A stretch of 64,000 nucleotides of DNA, taken from contig JBOHGE010000029.1 of NCBI GenBank assembly GCA_050700055.1, positions 8,362 through 72,361 of the forward strand, written 5' to 3'. This DNA is from GCA-003244245 sp050700055. Its GTDB lineage: Bacteria > Actinomycetota > Actinomycetes > Mycobacteriales > Pseudonocardiaceae. Shown here in pieces: positions 35,903 through 44,287 of this stretch; position 1 is the stretch's first letter, and every line of letters starts with the position of its first letter. Made by a program: the position numbers and the translations under genes. The notes under the pieces are model-generated. The model was not told the DNA's origin. It worked only from the letters and a program-made list of their open reading frames with translations, and did not search any database.

Positions 35903-36272
35903 ATGCGCAGCCCGATCGTGGACCAGCACGCGACGTGGGTTGCGGTCAACCCAATCCAGTGCTGCCCCAAGGCGTGCTCGTACTGCTTCCTCAATGAACG
36001 GGGTCAGACCGCTGTGCGGCCCGAGCAGTTGACTGGTCCCGCTGAGACGGTCGACCTGCTGACTGCCTCGCCGTATTACGCGCCGGATCGTCCGGTCGCG
36101 TTGTACATGTGGACCGATGTGATGGCGGTGCCCAGCTCCCGCGGTCACCTCGCTGAACTGCCGGCCTTGCTGGCAGACCGGCAGACCCCGAACCCGGTGG
36201 TCCTGATCACCAAGTGTCTGATCCCGGATGATGCGCTCGACACGGTGGCCGCGGCGGGGGCGCTGACTCAAC
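35903..36272 (+). pseudogene. N-terminal fragment of a radical-SAM protein
   Basis: The frame from the ATG at 35903 contains IQCCPKACSYCFLNERGQT, with the C-x3-C-x2-C cluster motif of radical-SAM enzymes, then VALYMWTDVMAVPSSRGHL and VVLITKCLIPDDALDTVAAA. After about 36272 the sequence loses any protein-like pattern. Only about 120 of the usual 300-400 residues remain, so it is a truncated gene. Confidence 0.65.
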
Positions 36273-36421
36273 CGGCAGCCAGCCGGCGATCTAAGGGGCC
36301 GAGATCCGACCATCCCGCCCAGGGAACCCCCGGGGAACAAGCGGTGGCGAGACGGCCGGGATCTGAAATGGCTCACTGCGCGGGTCGCTGGGGTTGGGCT
36401 CGATCCGCCGGGGTCTGGCGG

Positions 36422-37147
36422 TCAAGCGGTTGGCTGCACTGCGATGGTGAAGATCCCCGCAGCTCGCAGCGCGGCGATGCGGTTGCGGAGCTGGTCGTCG
36501 CTCATGCGCTTGGCTGCGGCGGCCTCGGCGGTTTCGGTCGCGGCTCCGTACTGCCACCAGGCTTTGCCGGTGGCGCGGTCGGTGACCACGAACCGCTCTT
36601 TGACCGCCGGGCCGCGCACGATGAGTGTGACCGCCTCGCCGTGCGCCGTCACCGAGTGGATCATGCTGTGGTGCAGCGTGTAGGTGTCGCCGGGCTCCTC
36701 GATGCGCACCAGGCGCGGGGTCAGCGCGGCAACGTCCACCTCGTTGGTGAAGTCGTGGTCGGTGCCGTAGAGGACGTGGGTGTATGAGCCGGTCAGGATG
36801 CGGCTGGTGTAGGTCCAGCGGTGGTTGTGCGGCCGGTCGAAGTAGTCGGCGGAGAAGACGTGCAGCCTGATCCGCCAGCCGTCCGGGTCGTCGTGCAGCA
36901 CGAGCTTGTCGAGGATGTCGTAGTGCTCGCACAGGCCGGCCAAGTGCGCATCGTCGATGACGGCGGCGGTCAGCTCACCGAGCAGTGGCCGGTCGGTGGC
37001 GAGCTGGTCGAGGACTTCGGTGCAGGCGGTGGTGACGGCGGTCAGGTCGGTCCAGTCGAGGCCCGTGAGCGGTGCGAGCAGGGTGGGTGGGGCGATGGTG
37101 GTCACGGCAGGGGTCTCCTTGATCTGTTCGGCGTCGCTGGGCGTCAT
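36422..37147 (-). CDS. Cupin-like protein of unknown function
   Basis: 241 residues. Strands with FDRPHNHRWTYTSRILTGSY and YTLHHSMIHSVTAHGEAVTL give the paired His pattern of a cupin metal site (cysteine-dioxygenase-like). The C-terminal part is helical (AKRMSDDQLRNRIAALRAAG). The ATG at 37147 overlaps the Nudix stop by four bases, so the two are coupled. No specific function is assigned; a metal-dependent small-molecule enzyme is likely. Confidence 0.6.
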   Translation of the reverse strand: MTPSDAEQIKETPAVTTIAPPTLLAPLTGLDWTDLTAVTTACTEVLDQLATDRPLLGELTAAVIDDAHLAGLCEHYDILDKLVLHDDPDGWRIRLHVFSADYFDRPHNHRWTYTSRILTGSYTHVLYGTDHDFTNEVDVAALTPRLVRIEEPGDTYTLHHSMIHSVTAHGEAVTLIVRGPAVKERFVVTDRATGKAWWQYGAATETAEAAAAKRMSDDQLRNRIAALRAAGIFTIAVQPTA

Positions 37148-37602
37148 GGCGAGGACCAGCCGTCCTCGCTGTAGACCTCGCCGGAAGCGATGCGGCGTAA
37201 CGCTTCGGCGACGTAGGCCACGATGGTGGCGGCCGGGTCGGTGGGGTCGGTGGGGTCGGTGGGGTCGGTGAACGACCATCCCGTGCACTTGTCCGGCTCC
37301 CTGTTGACCACCTCGCCTGACCAGTCGCGCGCCTCGAAGAACAGCGCGACGCGGCCGGAGTCGGTGTGGTGGTGCATCAGGTGCACCAGCCGCAGGTGGT
37401 CGGTCTTGACCAGCACGCCGATCTCCTCCTCGGCCTCGCGTGCCACCCCGGTGGTGGCGGACTCGCCGTCTTCGAGGTGCCCGGAGGGCAGGCCGAGCTG
37501 CCCGTCGGCCCAGCCGGTGTTCTGGCGCCGGCCCAGCAGCACCTGGCCGTGCTCGTCGCGCAGGATCAGATGCAGGTCGATGCATGCGGTGTAGCGGGCC
37601 AT
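37144..37602 (-). CDS. Nudix hydrolase
   Basis: 152 residues with a complete Nudix box: GLPSGHLEDGESATTGVARE followed by AEEEIGV near residues 37-63. Enzymes of this type hydrolyse nucleoside diphosphates linked to another group. GAGGAGCTGTG precedes the ATG at 37602. Near residue 115 there is a repeated DPT tripeptide coded by a 9-base tandem repeat at about 37238-37270. Confidence 0.85.
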   Translation of the reverse strand: MARYTACIDLHLILRDEHGQVLLGRRQNTGWADGQLGLPSGHLEDGESATTGVAREAEEEIGVLVKTDHLRLVHLMHHHTDSGRVALFFEARDWSGEVVNREPDKCTGWSFTDPTDPTDPTDPAATIVAYVAEALRRIASGEVYSEDGWSSP

Positions 37603-37678
37603 CACAGCTCCTCGTTGATTCGTGTCTGGTGGGCGTTCGCCCCGGCTGGTGACATTCTCGGCAGCCGATCCTGGTCGG

Positions 37679-38263
37679 TTAGTTCGGCAGGCCGGTGGGC
37701 ACATCGGCTTTCCACAGGCGACAGACCGGCACGATGTCCGGATCGGCTGCGCACGACGCCTGCCCCATGACCAACTCCTCGGCCGGGCAGCCGCCCATGC
37801 ACGATCTAGCGACCTTGCAGTCGCCGCAGCTCGCCTCGCTCAGCACGCGGGTGAACAGGTCGAACTCGTTGGCTTCCTTGTTGAGGATCACCTGACCGTC
37901 GACCATGTTCGCGAAATGCAGGTCGGTGTCGAACAGGAACGAGCACACGTACGCCCGCCCGTCCGGGAAGATCGAGATCCGGTCCAGGGTGCGGCCGATG
38001 CAGCCCCGGTACCCGTCGGCGGCATACCCCGCCATCCGCTCGCGGCGGGCGTAGGTCGGCTGATACCAGATCCGCGTCTGGTGGACCGGCCCGACTTGTT
38101 CGAGGTGTTCGTAGAAGTCGATCCACTCGCCCGGTGGGATGCCCCACTCGGCCGCGCCGTGCCCGGAGCCGATGACGGAGAACACGTGGAACTTCACCAG
38201 GGACACACCGAGTTCGTCGGCGATATCGAGCACGTTCACCCCCGTGAAGTGGAGGTACACCAT
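37679..38263 (-). pseudogene. SPASM-domain C-terminal half of a radical-SAM maturase
   Basis: 194 residues from an ATG at 38263. It contains a textbook SPASM domain: C-x13-G-x4-C (CIGRTLDRISIFPDGRAYVC), then C-x2-C-x5-C-x3-C (CGDCKVARSCMGGC), and two further cysteines before the end. The N-terminal radical-SAM barrel with its C-x3-C-x2-C motif is absent; upstream DNA holds an unrelated plus-strand frame. Unless the fragment works alone as an electron-transfer module, it is a truncated gene. Confidence 0.7.
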
Positions 38264-38547
38264 GCCCACTGCCACACCGCGACCGGTCGGTGACCGGTGG
38301 GGCGATGTCGAGGGCAGCCACATCTCCCTGTTCTGCCACGTGCGAGCAGGTCACCGACAGCGCGCTGCGGGGGCTGCTGCCCTCGCAGCTGCACCAGCAA
38401 GGCCAGGTCGTCGGGCGGGCTCTCGAATCGCTCTACGTGGTGCTGGTGCGTTACCGCCCGGGTGTGGTCGGAGAAACCGCGCGCATCGTGCACGTGGTGC
38501 CACTACCACCGGGAGCACAGATGGCGGTCGCAGCCGCGGTGGCATAA
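38262..38547 (+). pseudogene. Small hypothetical protein with a one-base frameshift
   Basis: From the ATG at 38262 one frame reads DRWGDVEGSHISLFCHV. The natural continuation EQVTDSALRGLLPSQLHQQG and ALESLYVVLVRYRP is in the next frame, and removing one base near 38341 joins them into one reading of about 95 residues. I recall similar short actinobacterial proteins but no named family. Confidence 0.4.
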
Positions 38548-38552
38548 CGAGT

Positions 38553-39710
38553 TCAGGGCGCGGCGCCGGCCGGGGTGGTGGTCTCGGTGAGGGTGACGTG
38601 CTGACCTTCAGGGGTGATCGTGATCCGCCACCGCCCAGGGCCGGGACGCCCAGCATCGCACCACCAATGATAGGCGGTCTCGATTTCGTCCCAGAGGTTA
38701 CGGGGTCCGGACTGGTGCACTGGGTAGGTAGTGGTATCGGGCTGGTAATGCAGATTGGCCCAGGAATCGGTGCTGGGGTCGACGAACCACAGCGTGCCGG
38801 TCAGTTCAGCAGTGGGGTCGGGAACGGTGATAACCGAACAGCCGGGGACTTTCATGCCGATGGCCAGCGAGGCGTCGTAGTCACCGGCCACGCCGTAGGG
38901 TGCGACGCTGGTGTGGCTGGCACGAGCAGTGGTCTCGTCGCATTCCTCGTCATCGACGCTGGCGTAGATGCGCTGATCACGGAGGAACATGAACGCGACG
39001 TTGCCCACGAGGCGGCCCTCGGCGGTGCCGTCAGCGCTGACGGTGAACGAGGCTAGCGCCCCGTTGTGATAGGGCGTTCCCCACGGTGTCAGGATTCTCC
39101 CGCCGGGGCGAGTCTGCGCTACCCATGGGTAGGGGACCTGTTGCACGGCGGCTGTCGACATGACCCGGTCATACGGTGCGTGTGGGGGGTAGCCCTGTGT
39201 CCCGTCTGCGGTGATCACGGTGATCGGGTAGCCGGTGGTGGTGAGAACACGGCGGGCGTGTTCAGCGAGATCGGGGTCGATCTCAACGCTGGTCACGTTC
39301 TGGGGGCTGAGGCGGTGGGCGAGCAGGGCGGCGTTGTAGCCGGTCGCGGTGCCGATCTCCAAGATCCGCATGCCTGGTACGGCGTCCAGGGCGTTGAGCA
39401 TGCGGGCGACCACGTTGGGTTGGCTGGCTGAGCTGGTGATGTAGCGCCCGCGTTGCCCGGGTCCGGCCGGGTGCCCGTCATCGACCTGGGTAATCACCGC
39501 GGCGGGGGCGTAGGCGCGTTGCATCCACTCCTGCGAATCGTCGCAGCGGTGCAGGGGCACCAGTTCAGCGCCGTCGATGCGCCAGATCGTCTCGGGAATA
39601 AAACGGTGGCGTGGTACTGCCAGGAACGCATCGGACCATGCCTCCGCCAGTTCACCACTGCTCGCCAATTGGTCCAGCAGCCGCTGAGTCAGGATCTCCG
39701 TGTCGGTCAT
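38553..39710 (-). CDS. PCMT-like protein O-methyltransferase with C-terminal extension
   Basis: 385 residues. The first 220 form a class I methyltransferase of the protein-L-isoaspartate type: AVPRHRFIPE, ILEIGTATGYNAALLAH (SAM motif I near 116), VTSVEIDPDLAEHAR and YDRVMSTAAVQQVPY. A further 160-residue domain is absent from repair PCMTs but present in RiPP-associated versions (graspetide, FxLD or pamtide systems). The start overlaps the stop of a 51-residue Asp-rich peptide gene by four bases, which points to that peptide as the substrate. Confidence 0.8.
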   Translation of the reverse strand: MTDTEILTQRLLDQLASSGELAEAWSDAFLAVPRHRFIPETIWRIDGAELVPLHRCDDSQEWMQRAYAPAAVITQVDDGHPAGPGQRGRYITSSASQPNVVARMLNALDAVPGMRILEIGTATGYNAALLAHRLSPQNVTSVEIDPDLAEHARRVLTTTGYPITVITADGTQGYPPHAPYDRVMSTAAVQQVPYPWVAQTRPGGRILTPWGTPYHNGALASFTVSADGTAEGRLVGNVAFMFLRDQRIYASVDDEECDETTARASHTSVAPYGVAGDYDASLAIGMKVPGCSVITVPDPTAELTGTLWFVDPSTDSWANLHYQPDTTTYPVHQSGPRNLWDEIETAYHWWCDAGRPGPGRWRITITPEGQHVTLTETTTPAGAAP

Positions 39711-39862
39711 TTCTTGTCGTCGTCCCGCTTATCGGTATCGTCTTGCTTACCGGGACTGTGTCTGCCGCCGTCGCCATCCTTCTTGACCCAGTCTCCCTTG
39801 GGTAATGGCTTGTCCGGGGGTACCTGCCCGTCCTGGTCCTTCTCCCGATCGTGCTTTCCCAT
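39707..39862 (-). CDS. 51-residue Asp/Lys-rich peptide, candidate RiPP precursor
   Basis: The ATG at 39862 has a GAAGGAG ribosome-binding site. The peptide starts MGKHDREKDQDGQVPPDK, has KDGDGG in the middle and an Asp/Lys tail; 13 of 51 residues are Asp, several followed by Gly. It has no Cys and almost no hydrophobic residues. It overlaps the PCMT-like methyltransferase gene by four bases. It could be a substrate for aspartate methylation and isoaspartate formation, or merely a small charged protein. Confidence 0.6.
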   Translation of the reverse strand: MGKHDREKDQDGQVPPDKPLPKGDWVKKDGDGGRHSPGKQDDTDKRDDDKK

Positions 39863-39982
39863 GGAAATTTGCTCCTTCTCGTGTTGCGGCCCACCCAACG
39901 GACAGGAATGTGACGAGGTGCGCAGGGACAGCAGTTCCCTTCAGACCGTGTCTGGGTCATTCGGTGGTGGGGGTTTGGGGGT

Positions 39983-40015
39983 AGCTCAGTTAACACTGTT
40001 TCATACTCACGAGAA
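39983..40015. terminator. Dispersed palindrome A, degenerate copy
   Basis: The core TTAACACTGTTTCATACTCA matches the right half of the family A element, followed by CGAG. It lies just past the PIG-L gene stop (40007) and would separate the nine-gene operon from the peptide/methyltransferase pair. Confidence 0.45.
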
Positions 40016-40744
40016 CACCTCGCACGGGCCGGGCGCGCCGGTGCGGGCGGCCTCGGTGGCGGCCAGCCGGCGCAGCTGCGGCTCGACGTGCTGCGCGCCG
40101 CCGAACTGGAAGCCGAGCTGGGTGGCGTAGCAGCGGGCGGCGGCGATCTTGGTCGGGAGCTGCGTGGCGATGTGGACGGCCTGCTCACGGCCGACCGGAA
40201 CACCCACCCAGGGGGCGGCATCGGGGCGGCGGAGCACGTAGGGGGTGTCGCGCCACCACAGCACCCGCGAGGTCAAACCAGCGACGGCGTCGACGACCAC
40301 TCGGTGGTCGACGTGGTCGCCGATGGCCTGCGGGGCGAGCACGACGTTGGCACCGGCCAGCTGTGGCGCCAGCGCGGCCCGAAGATGCTCGGCGATCCGG
40401 TCGTCGTCGTGCACACCGGCGAACAGGTCGCGCGCGCTGGTGTACCCGCGGTGCGGGGCCTCGGGCAGCGGCAGGTGCACCGGCTCGGCACCGAGCACCC
40501 GGCACGCGGCGGTGTCCTCGGCACGGCGAAGTGCCAGGTAGTCGACGTCCGGGCCGAGACCCTTGTCCAGTTGAGTGGACAGTGCGAACGGCGACGGATC
40601 AGCGACACTCGCGGTGAAGCAGGTCACCACTTGGACCCGCCACCCCGCGGCCACCAGACCGGCGATCGTCCCGCCCGCCGAGAACACCGCGTCGTCCAGG
40701 TGTGGGCTGACCGCGACGGCATGTCTCACAGCAGGTGCCCTCAC
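40007..40744 (-). CDS. PIG-L/LmbE-type N-deacetylase
   Basis: 245 residues from a GTG at 40744 that overlaps the glycosyltransferase stop (a GTG at 40729 is also possible). The zinc ligands are in SPHLDDAVFSAGG and AIGDHVDHRVV, as in MshB and other LmbE-like enzymes that remove acetyl groups from GlcNAc-containing glycosides. It is the last gene of the coupled operon. With the GT4 and inositol-phosphate synthase genes it repeats the enzyme types of early mycothiol synthesis. Confidence 0.85.
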   Translation of the reverse strand: MRAPAVRHAVAVSPHLDDAVFSAGGTIAGLVAAGWRVQVVTCFTASVADPSPFALSTQLDKGLGPDVDYLALRRAEDTAACRVLGAEPVHLPLPEAPHRGYTSARDLFAGVHDDDRIAEHLRAALAPQLAGANVVLAPQAIGDHVDHRVVVDAVAGLTSRVLWWRDTPYVLRRPDAAPWVGVPVGREQAVHIATQLPTKIAAARCYATQLGFQFGGAQHVEPQLRRLAATEAARTGAPGPCEVFS

Positions 40745-41991
40745 AGCAGGTGTGGGGCCGCGCGGAAGCGGCACGACGGGTCGACGGGTGGGTCGAAGAT
40801 CGCGGGGACCTTCGGCGGGTCGGCCAGCAGCGTGTGGTAGATCGCGGTGATCCGGCCCGCGACGACGGGCCACGACCAGCGGGAGTGCACGTCGCGGTGG
40901 GCGCGCTCGGCGACCCGGCGACGCAGCACGTCGTCGGTGAGCAGCCGGCGGATCCCGGCCGCCAGCGCGGGCGGGTCGCCGGGTGCGACGAGCACGCCGT
41001 TGACATCGGGACGGATGCAGTCGCGCACGCCGACCACGTCGGTGGACACCACGGGCAGCCCGCTGGCCATCGCCTCCAGGATGGTGTTGGAGAACCCCTC
41101 GGCGTAGGTCGGGCTGACGAAGATCTCGCCCCGCCGGTACACCTCGGGGGCGAGCTCGTAGGGCACCGCTCCCAGCACGTCGACGTTCTGGTCGAGGCCC
41201 AGCGCGCCGACCCGCTCGCGCACCCGAGCGGTGTCCGGCCCGATCCCGGAGATCAGCAGCCGTACCCGGGTACCCGCCGCCAGCAGCAGCCGCACCGCCT
41301 CCAGCAGGTCGAGCACCCCCTTGCGGACGTCGACGCGACCGTGGTAGAGCAACACGGCCGGATCGGACAGCCGGGCGAGTCCTGCTGTGGGCGTGAACCG
41401 GGTGACGTCGGTCGCGCCCGGCACGAGGGTGAACCGCGCCGGATCGACGTCGTGGCGCTGCGCCACCTCCGCGGCGAACGACGGTGAGCCGATCAGCAGC
41501 GCCGGGGTGTGCGCGAACACCGCACGCATCAGGATGCGGTGGGTGTCGCAGCAGGTGCCGACCCAGTGCCCGTCCCCGCCCTGCACCGAGACCACCGCGG
41601 GCAGACCGGCCTGCGCCGCCGCGCGCAGCACAGCGAGCCCAGTGGGGTAGGCGTACTGGGCGTGCAGCACGTCGAAGGGCTCGACGCTGTGCAGCTCGAG
41701 CACGGTGGCGGTGATGACGTCGGCGTCGGCTTCGAAGTCGGCGGGCCGGCCGGTGCTGACGGCCTGCTCGCCGTGCGCCTCCAGCGCGACGGCGCGAACC
41801 CCGTCGGGCACCCGGTCGGGTGGCGGCGGCCCGCCACCGTAGACCGCGCGGCCCGCGGAGTCCCCGCGGTACTGGGAGATGAGCGTGACGTCGTGGCCGG
41901 TGCGCACGAGGTGACGCAGCAGGTTCTCCGCGTAGGCGCTCATGCCGGAGATCGCCGGCCAGTAGCGGCGGGACACGAAGCAGATCCTCAT
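40741..41991 (-). CDS. GT4-family glycosyltransferase
   Basis: 416 residues of GT-B fold. The N-terminus is RICFVSRRYWPAISGMSAY, the donor-binding half has LLYHGRVDVRKGVLDLLEA, and the E-x7-E motif is YAEGFSNTILEAMASG. Retaining GT4 enzymes such as MshA use UDP-sugars. Here the acceptor may be the inositol phosphate made by the operon's own synthase; this is inference. The protein ends in an unusual Pro-rich tail (DPPVDPSCRFRAAPHLL). Confidence 0.88.
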   Translation of the reverse strand: MRICFVSRRYWPAISGMSAYAENLLRHLVRTGHDVTLISQYRGDSAGRAVYGGGPPPPDRVPDGVRAVALEAHGEQAVSTGRPADFEADADVITATVLELHSVEPFDVLHAQYAYPTGLAVLRAAAQAGLPAVVSVQGGDGHWVGTCCDTHRILMRAVFAHTPALLIGSPSFAAEVAQRHDVDPARFTLVPGATDVTRFTPTAGLARLSDPAVLLYHGRVDVRKGVLDLLEAVRLLLAAGTRVRLLISGIGPDTARVRERVGALGLDQNVDVLGAVPYELAPEVYRRGEIFVSPTYAEGFSNTILEAMASGLPVVSTDVVGVRDCIRPDVNGVLVAPGDPPALAAGIRRLLTDDVLRRRVAERAHRDVHSRWSWPVVAGRITAIYHTLLADPPKVPAIFDPPVDPSCRFRAAPHLL

Positions 41992-42836
41992 GACGCCACC
42001 CGGCCGGTGCGATCGGCCTGCCGCAGAGTGCTGAGGGTGGCGGGAACGAGCAGGTCTGCGCGGTGGGAGTCGCGGGACAGCTCCACGCTCACCAACTTCG
42101 CGTACCCCACCTCGCGCAGCGCGTCGAGCACCGCGGGCAGATCCATGTCACCCTCGCCGAAGGCGCGGTGCTCGTGGCGGCCACGGGGCATGTCCTCCAC
42201 CGCGCACGCACCCAGCTGCGGTGCGAACTCCCGCACGGCATCAGCAGGCTCCCAGCGCCCGGTGACGATGCAGTGCCCGGTGTCCAACGCCAAGGTGAGC
42301 CCGGCGACGGCGTCGGCGAGGTCACGCCAGCCGTCGCAGTCCTCGACGAGCATCCCGGGCTCGGGCTCCAACGCGCAGGTGACACCGCGGGCCGTCGCGT
42401 ACTCCAGCACGCCGGTGACGCCGTCGACGAGCCAGCGCCGGCAGTCGGCGCGGGCCAGTCCCGGCGCCGGCACACCCGACCAGAACGACACCGCCTCGCT
42501 GCCGAGATCGGCGGCGACGTCGATGCAGGTGCGCAGGAACGCCACCCGCCGGGCACGGCCGCCAGGATCGGCGGTGACCAGGGTCGGCTGATGTTTGTGC
42601 CGGGGATCGAGCAGGAACCGGGCGCCGGTCTCGACGACGCTGGCCAGCCCGAGCCGGCCCAACCGCCGGGCCAGCGTCGCGGTGCGGCCGGCGAGGTCGG
42701 GGGCGAACGGGTCGTGGTGATGAACGTCGAGGGTCAGCGCGACGCCGTCGTAACCGCAGTCGGCGAGCAGGGCCAGCGCGTCGTCGAGCCGGTGGCTGGT
42801 CAGCCCGTTGGTGTTGTAGGCGAAGCGCAGGCTCAT
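41988..42836 (-). CDS. Xylose-isomerase-like TIM-barrel protein
   Basis: 282 residues of the AP endonuclease 2/sugar isomerase superfamily. It starts MSLRFAYNTNGLTSHRLDDA and has metal-ligand candidates in LALDTGHC (Asp/His), CALEPEPGML (Glu) and VSVELSRD (Glu). Similar proteins isomerise or epimerise keto sugars and inositols. Four-base overlaps with both neighbours place it in the operon. Confidence 0.8.
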   Translation of the reverse strand: MSLRFAYNTNGLTSHRLDDALALLADCGYDGVALTLDVHHHDPFAPDLAGRTATLARRLGRLGLASVVETGARFLLDPRHKHQPTLVTADPGGRARRVAFLRTCIDVAADLGSEAVSFWSGVPAPGLARADCRRWLVDGVTGVLEYATARGVTCALEPEPGMLVEDCDGWRDLADAVAGLTLALDTGHCIVTGRWEPADAVREFAPQLGACAVEDMPRGRHEHRAFGEGDMDLPAVLDALREVGYAKLVSVELSRDSHRADLLVPATLSTLRQADRTGRVAS

Positions 42837-44287
42837 GTCCGGCTCCGGGGCACCGCGTGGCGGGTCGGCTCCCGGTAGAGCGGGTAGAGCGGGCCGACGG
42901 TGCGCGCCACACCGTCGAGGTCCAGCCAGGCCGGGCCGCCCAGCTGCTCGGTGCCGGCTTCGGTGAGCACCACCGCCGCGGTTCCCGGCCGGGGCGGCGC
43001 GCCGAGCCCGACCAGGTCACTGCCGCGCTCCAGCAGCTTCGTCACGCCCCGGTGGGCGATCCGGCCGTAGGACATCGTCTCGACCTCCAGGCCGGGGACG
43101 ATGACCTTCGCGGCGACCACCCCGTCGCCGGGGGCCAGGACCACGAGCACGTCGAACTCGCTCAACCGGGCGAGCAGCTCGGCGAGCAGGGCGGGCGGGT
43201 CGTCCAGCGAACCGGGTGCGACGGTGGGCAGCGTGGAGAACGGCGTCGTCGACCGTCGCGACAGCACCGTCGGTTGCAGCATCGCCAGCAGCTGCCCGGC
43301 GGTGCACCGCGACCAGCTCCGCATCGTCTCCAGCGCCCGCGGCTCCTGCGCAGCAACCGGGTGGCACAGCTCGCGCCGCCAGTACGCGTCGGGGGCCAGT
43401 GGGCGCACCCGCTCCAGCGGGGCGTGCATGAAGATCTTGCGCGACCGCGACGAGGCGTACTCCAGCAGCGCCTTGCGCAGTGCTACCTCGCGGTCGGGAT
43501 GCACGGCCTCCCCGCAGGCGGTGACGGCCAGTGGCTCGACCCCGCTGCCGGTGTCGGTATCCCAGCCCACGACGTGCACGTCGGCCATCCCGAACTGGGT
43601 GGACGCGAGCTTGGGCAGCACCTCGATCCCGGCGGCCCGCATCCGGTCGAGGGTTGCCAGCGTCACGGGATCGCGCACGGCGTCCAGCGAGAGCACCGCA
43701 CCGCGGTCCATCGCCCGAAATTCGGTGCCGTTGCCGTCGCGCTGCAGCAGCTCCAGCAGGCCGTGCGCCACCGCGCGCTCGGGTGTGTCACCGGCGCCCG
43801 CGCCGTTGGTGATCGCCGTGATGAGCCGCTCGGCCGGATCCTGCCAGGGCAGCTCGTCGGCCGAGGACACGCAGAACTCCGCCGGCAGCCACACGGTCTC
43901 CCCGGTGCGCCAACGCACCGCGGGCAGCCAGTCCCGGGGCTGCTCATCGTGCACCACAGTGCCGGCCGGCAGCACGAGCGCACGCGGGTCGACCACGGCA
44001 TCCGGTCCCACCGTGCGGCGCAGCTGCGGGTAGGTCGCCCGGCGCGGCGTGCGGGTGCCGTGCCGGTTGAGCAGCAGTTCTTCGAGCAGCTCGCCGTACG
44101 CGCCGGTGCGGGCCTGCTCGACGGTGTCGCCGTAACCGATCCCGAAGTAGCGCGGACCGTCTCCGGTCCAATCCGCGGCCACCACCGGGACGCCGACCCG
44201 GTCGGCGGCGGAGATGTCGAAATCGCCCGACTCACCCGGCGCCAGCGCCGCGTGAAACCGGTCGGCGACCGTGGCGCCGCTCGTCAT
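42833..44287 (-). CDS. YcaO-domain protein
   Basis: 484 residues. The three ATP-binding elements of the YcaO fold are visible: ARTGAYGELLEELLLNR (59-75, Glu65 and Glu69), ERAVAHGLLELLQRDG (170-185, Glu179) and VALRKALLEYASSRSRK (268-284). YcaO enzymes activate peptide-backbone amides with ATP to make azolines, thioamides or amidines. The C-terminus (PTRHAVPRSRT) lacks the PxPxP tail of azoline-forming members, and no E1-like or dehydrogenase partner is near. The only short ORF in the operon is the 29-residue peptide at its head. Confidence 0.88.
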   Translation of the reverse strand: MTSGATVADRFHAALAPGESGDFDISAADRVGVPVVAADWTGDGPRYFGIGYGDTVEQARTGAYGELLEELLLNRHGTRTPRRATYPQLRRTVGPDAVVDPRALVLPAGTVVHDEQPRDWLPAVRWRTGETVWLPAEFCVSSADELPWQDPAERLITAITNGAGAGDTPERAVAHGLLELLQRDGNGTEFRAMDRGAVLSLDAVRDPVTLATLDRMRAAGIEVLPKLASTQFGMADVHVVGWDTDTGSGVEPLAVTACGEAVHPDREVALRKALLEYASSRSRKIFMHAPLERVRPLAPDAYWRRELCHPVAAQEPRALETMRSWSRCTAGQLLAMLQPTVLSRRSTTPFSTLPTVAPGSLDDPPALLAELLARLSEFDVLVVLAPGDGVVAAKVIVPGLEVETMSYGRIAHRGVTKLLERGSDLVGLGAPPRPGTAAVVLTEAGTEQLGGPAWLDLDGVARTVGPLYPLYREPTRHAVPRSRT

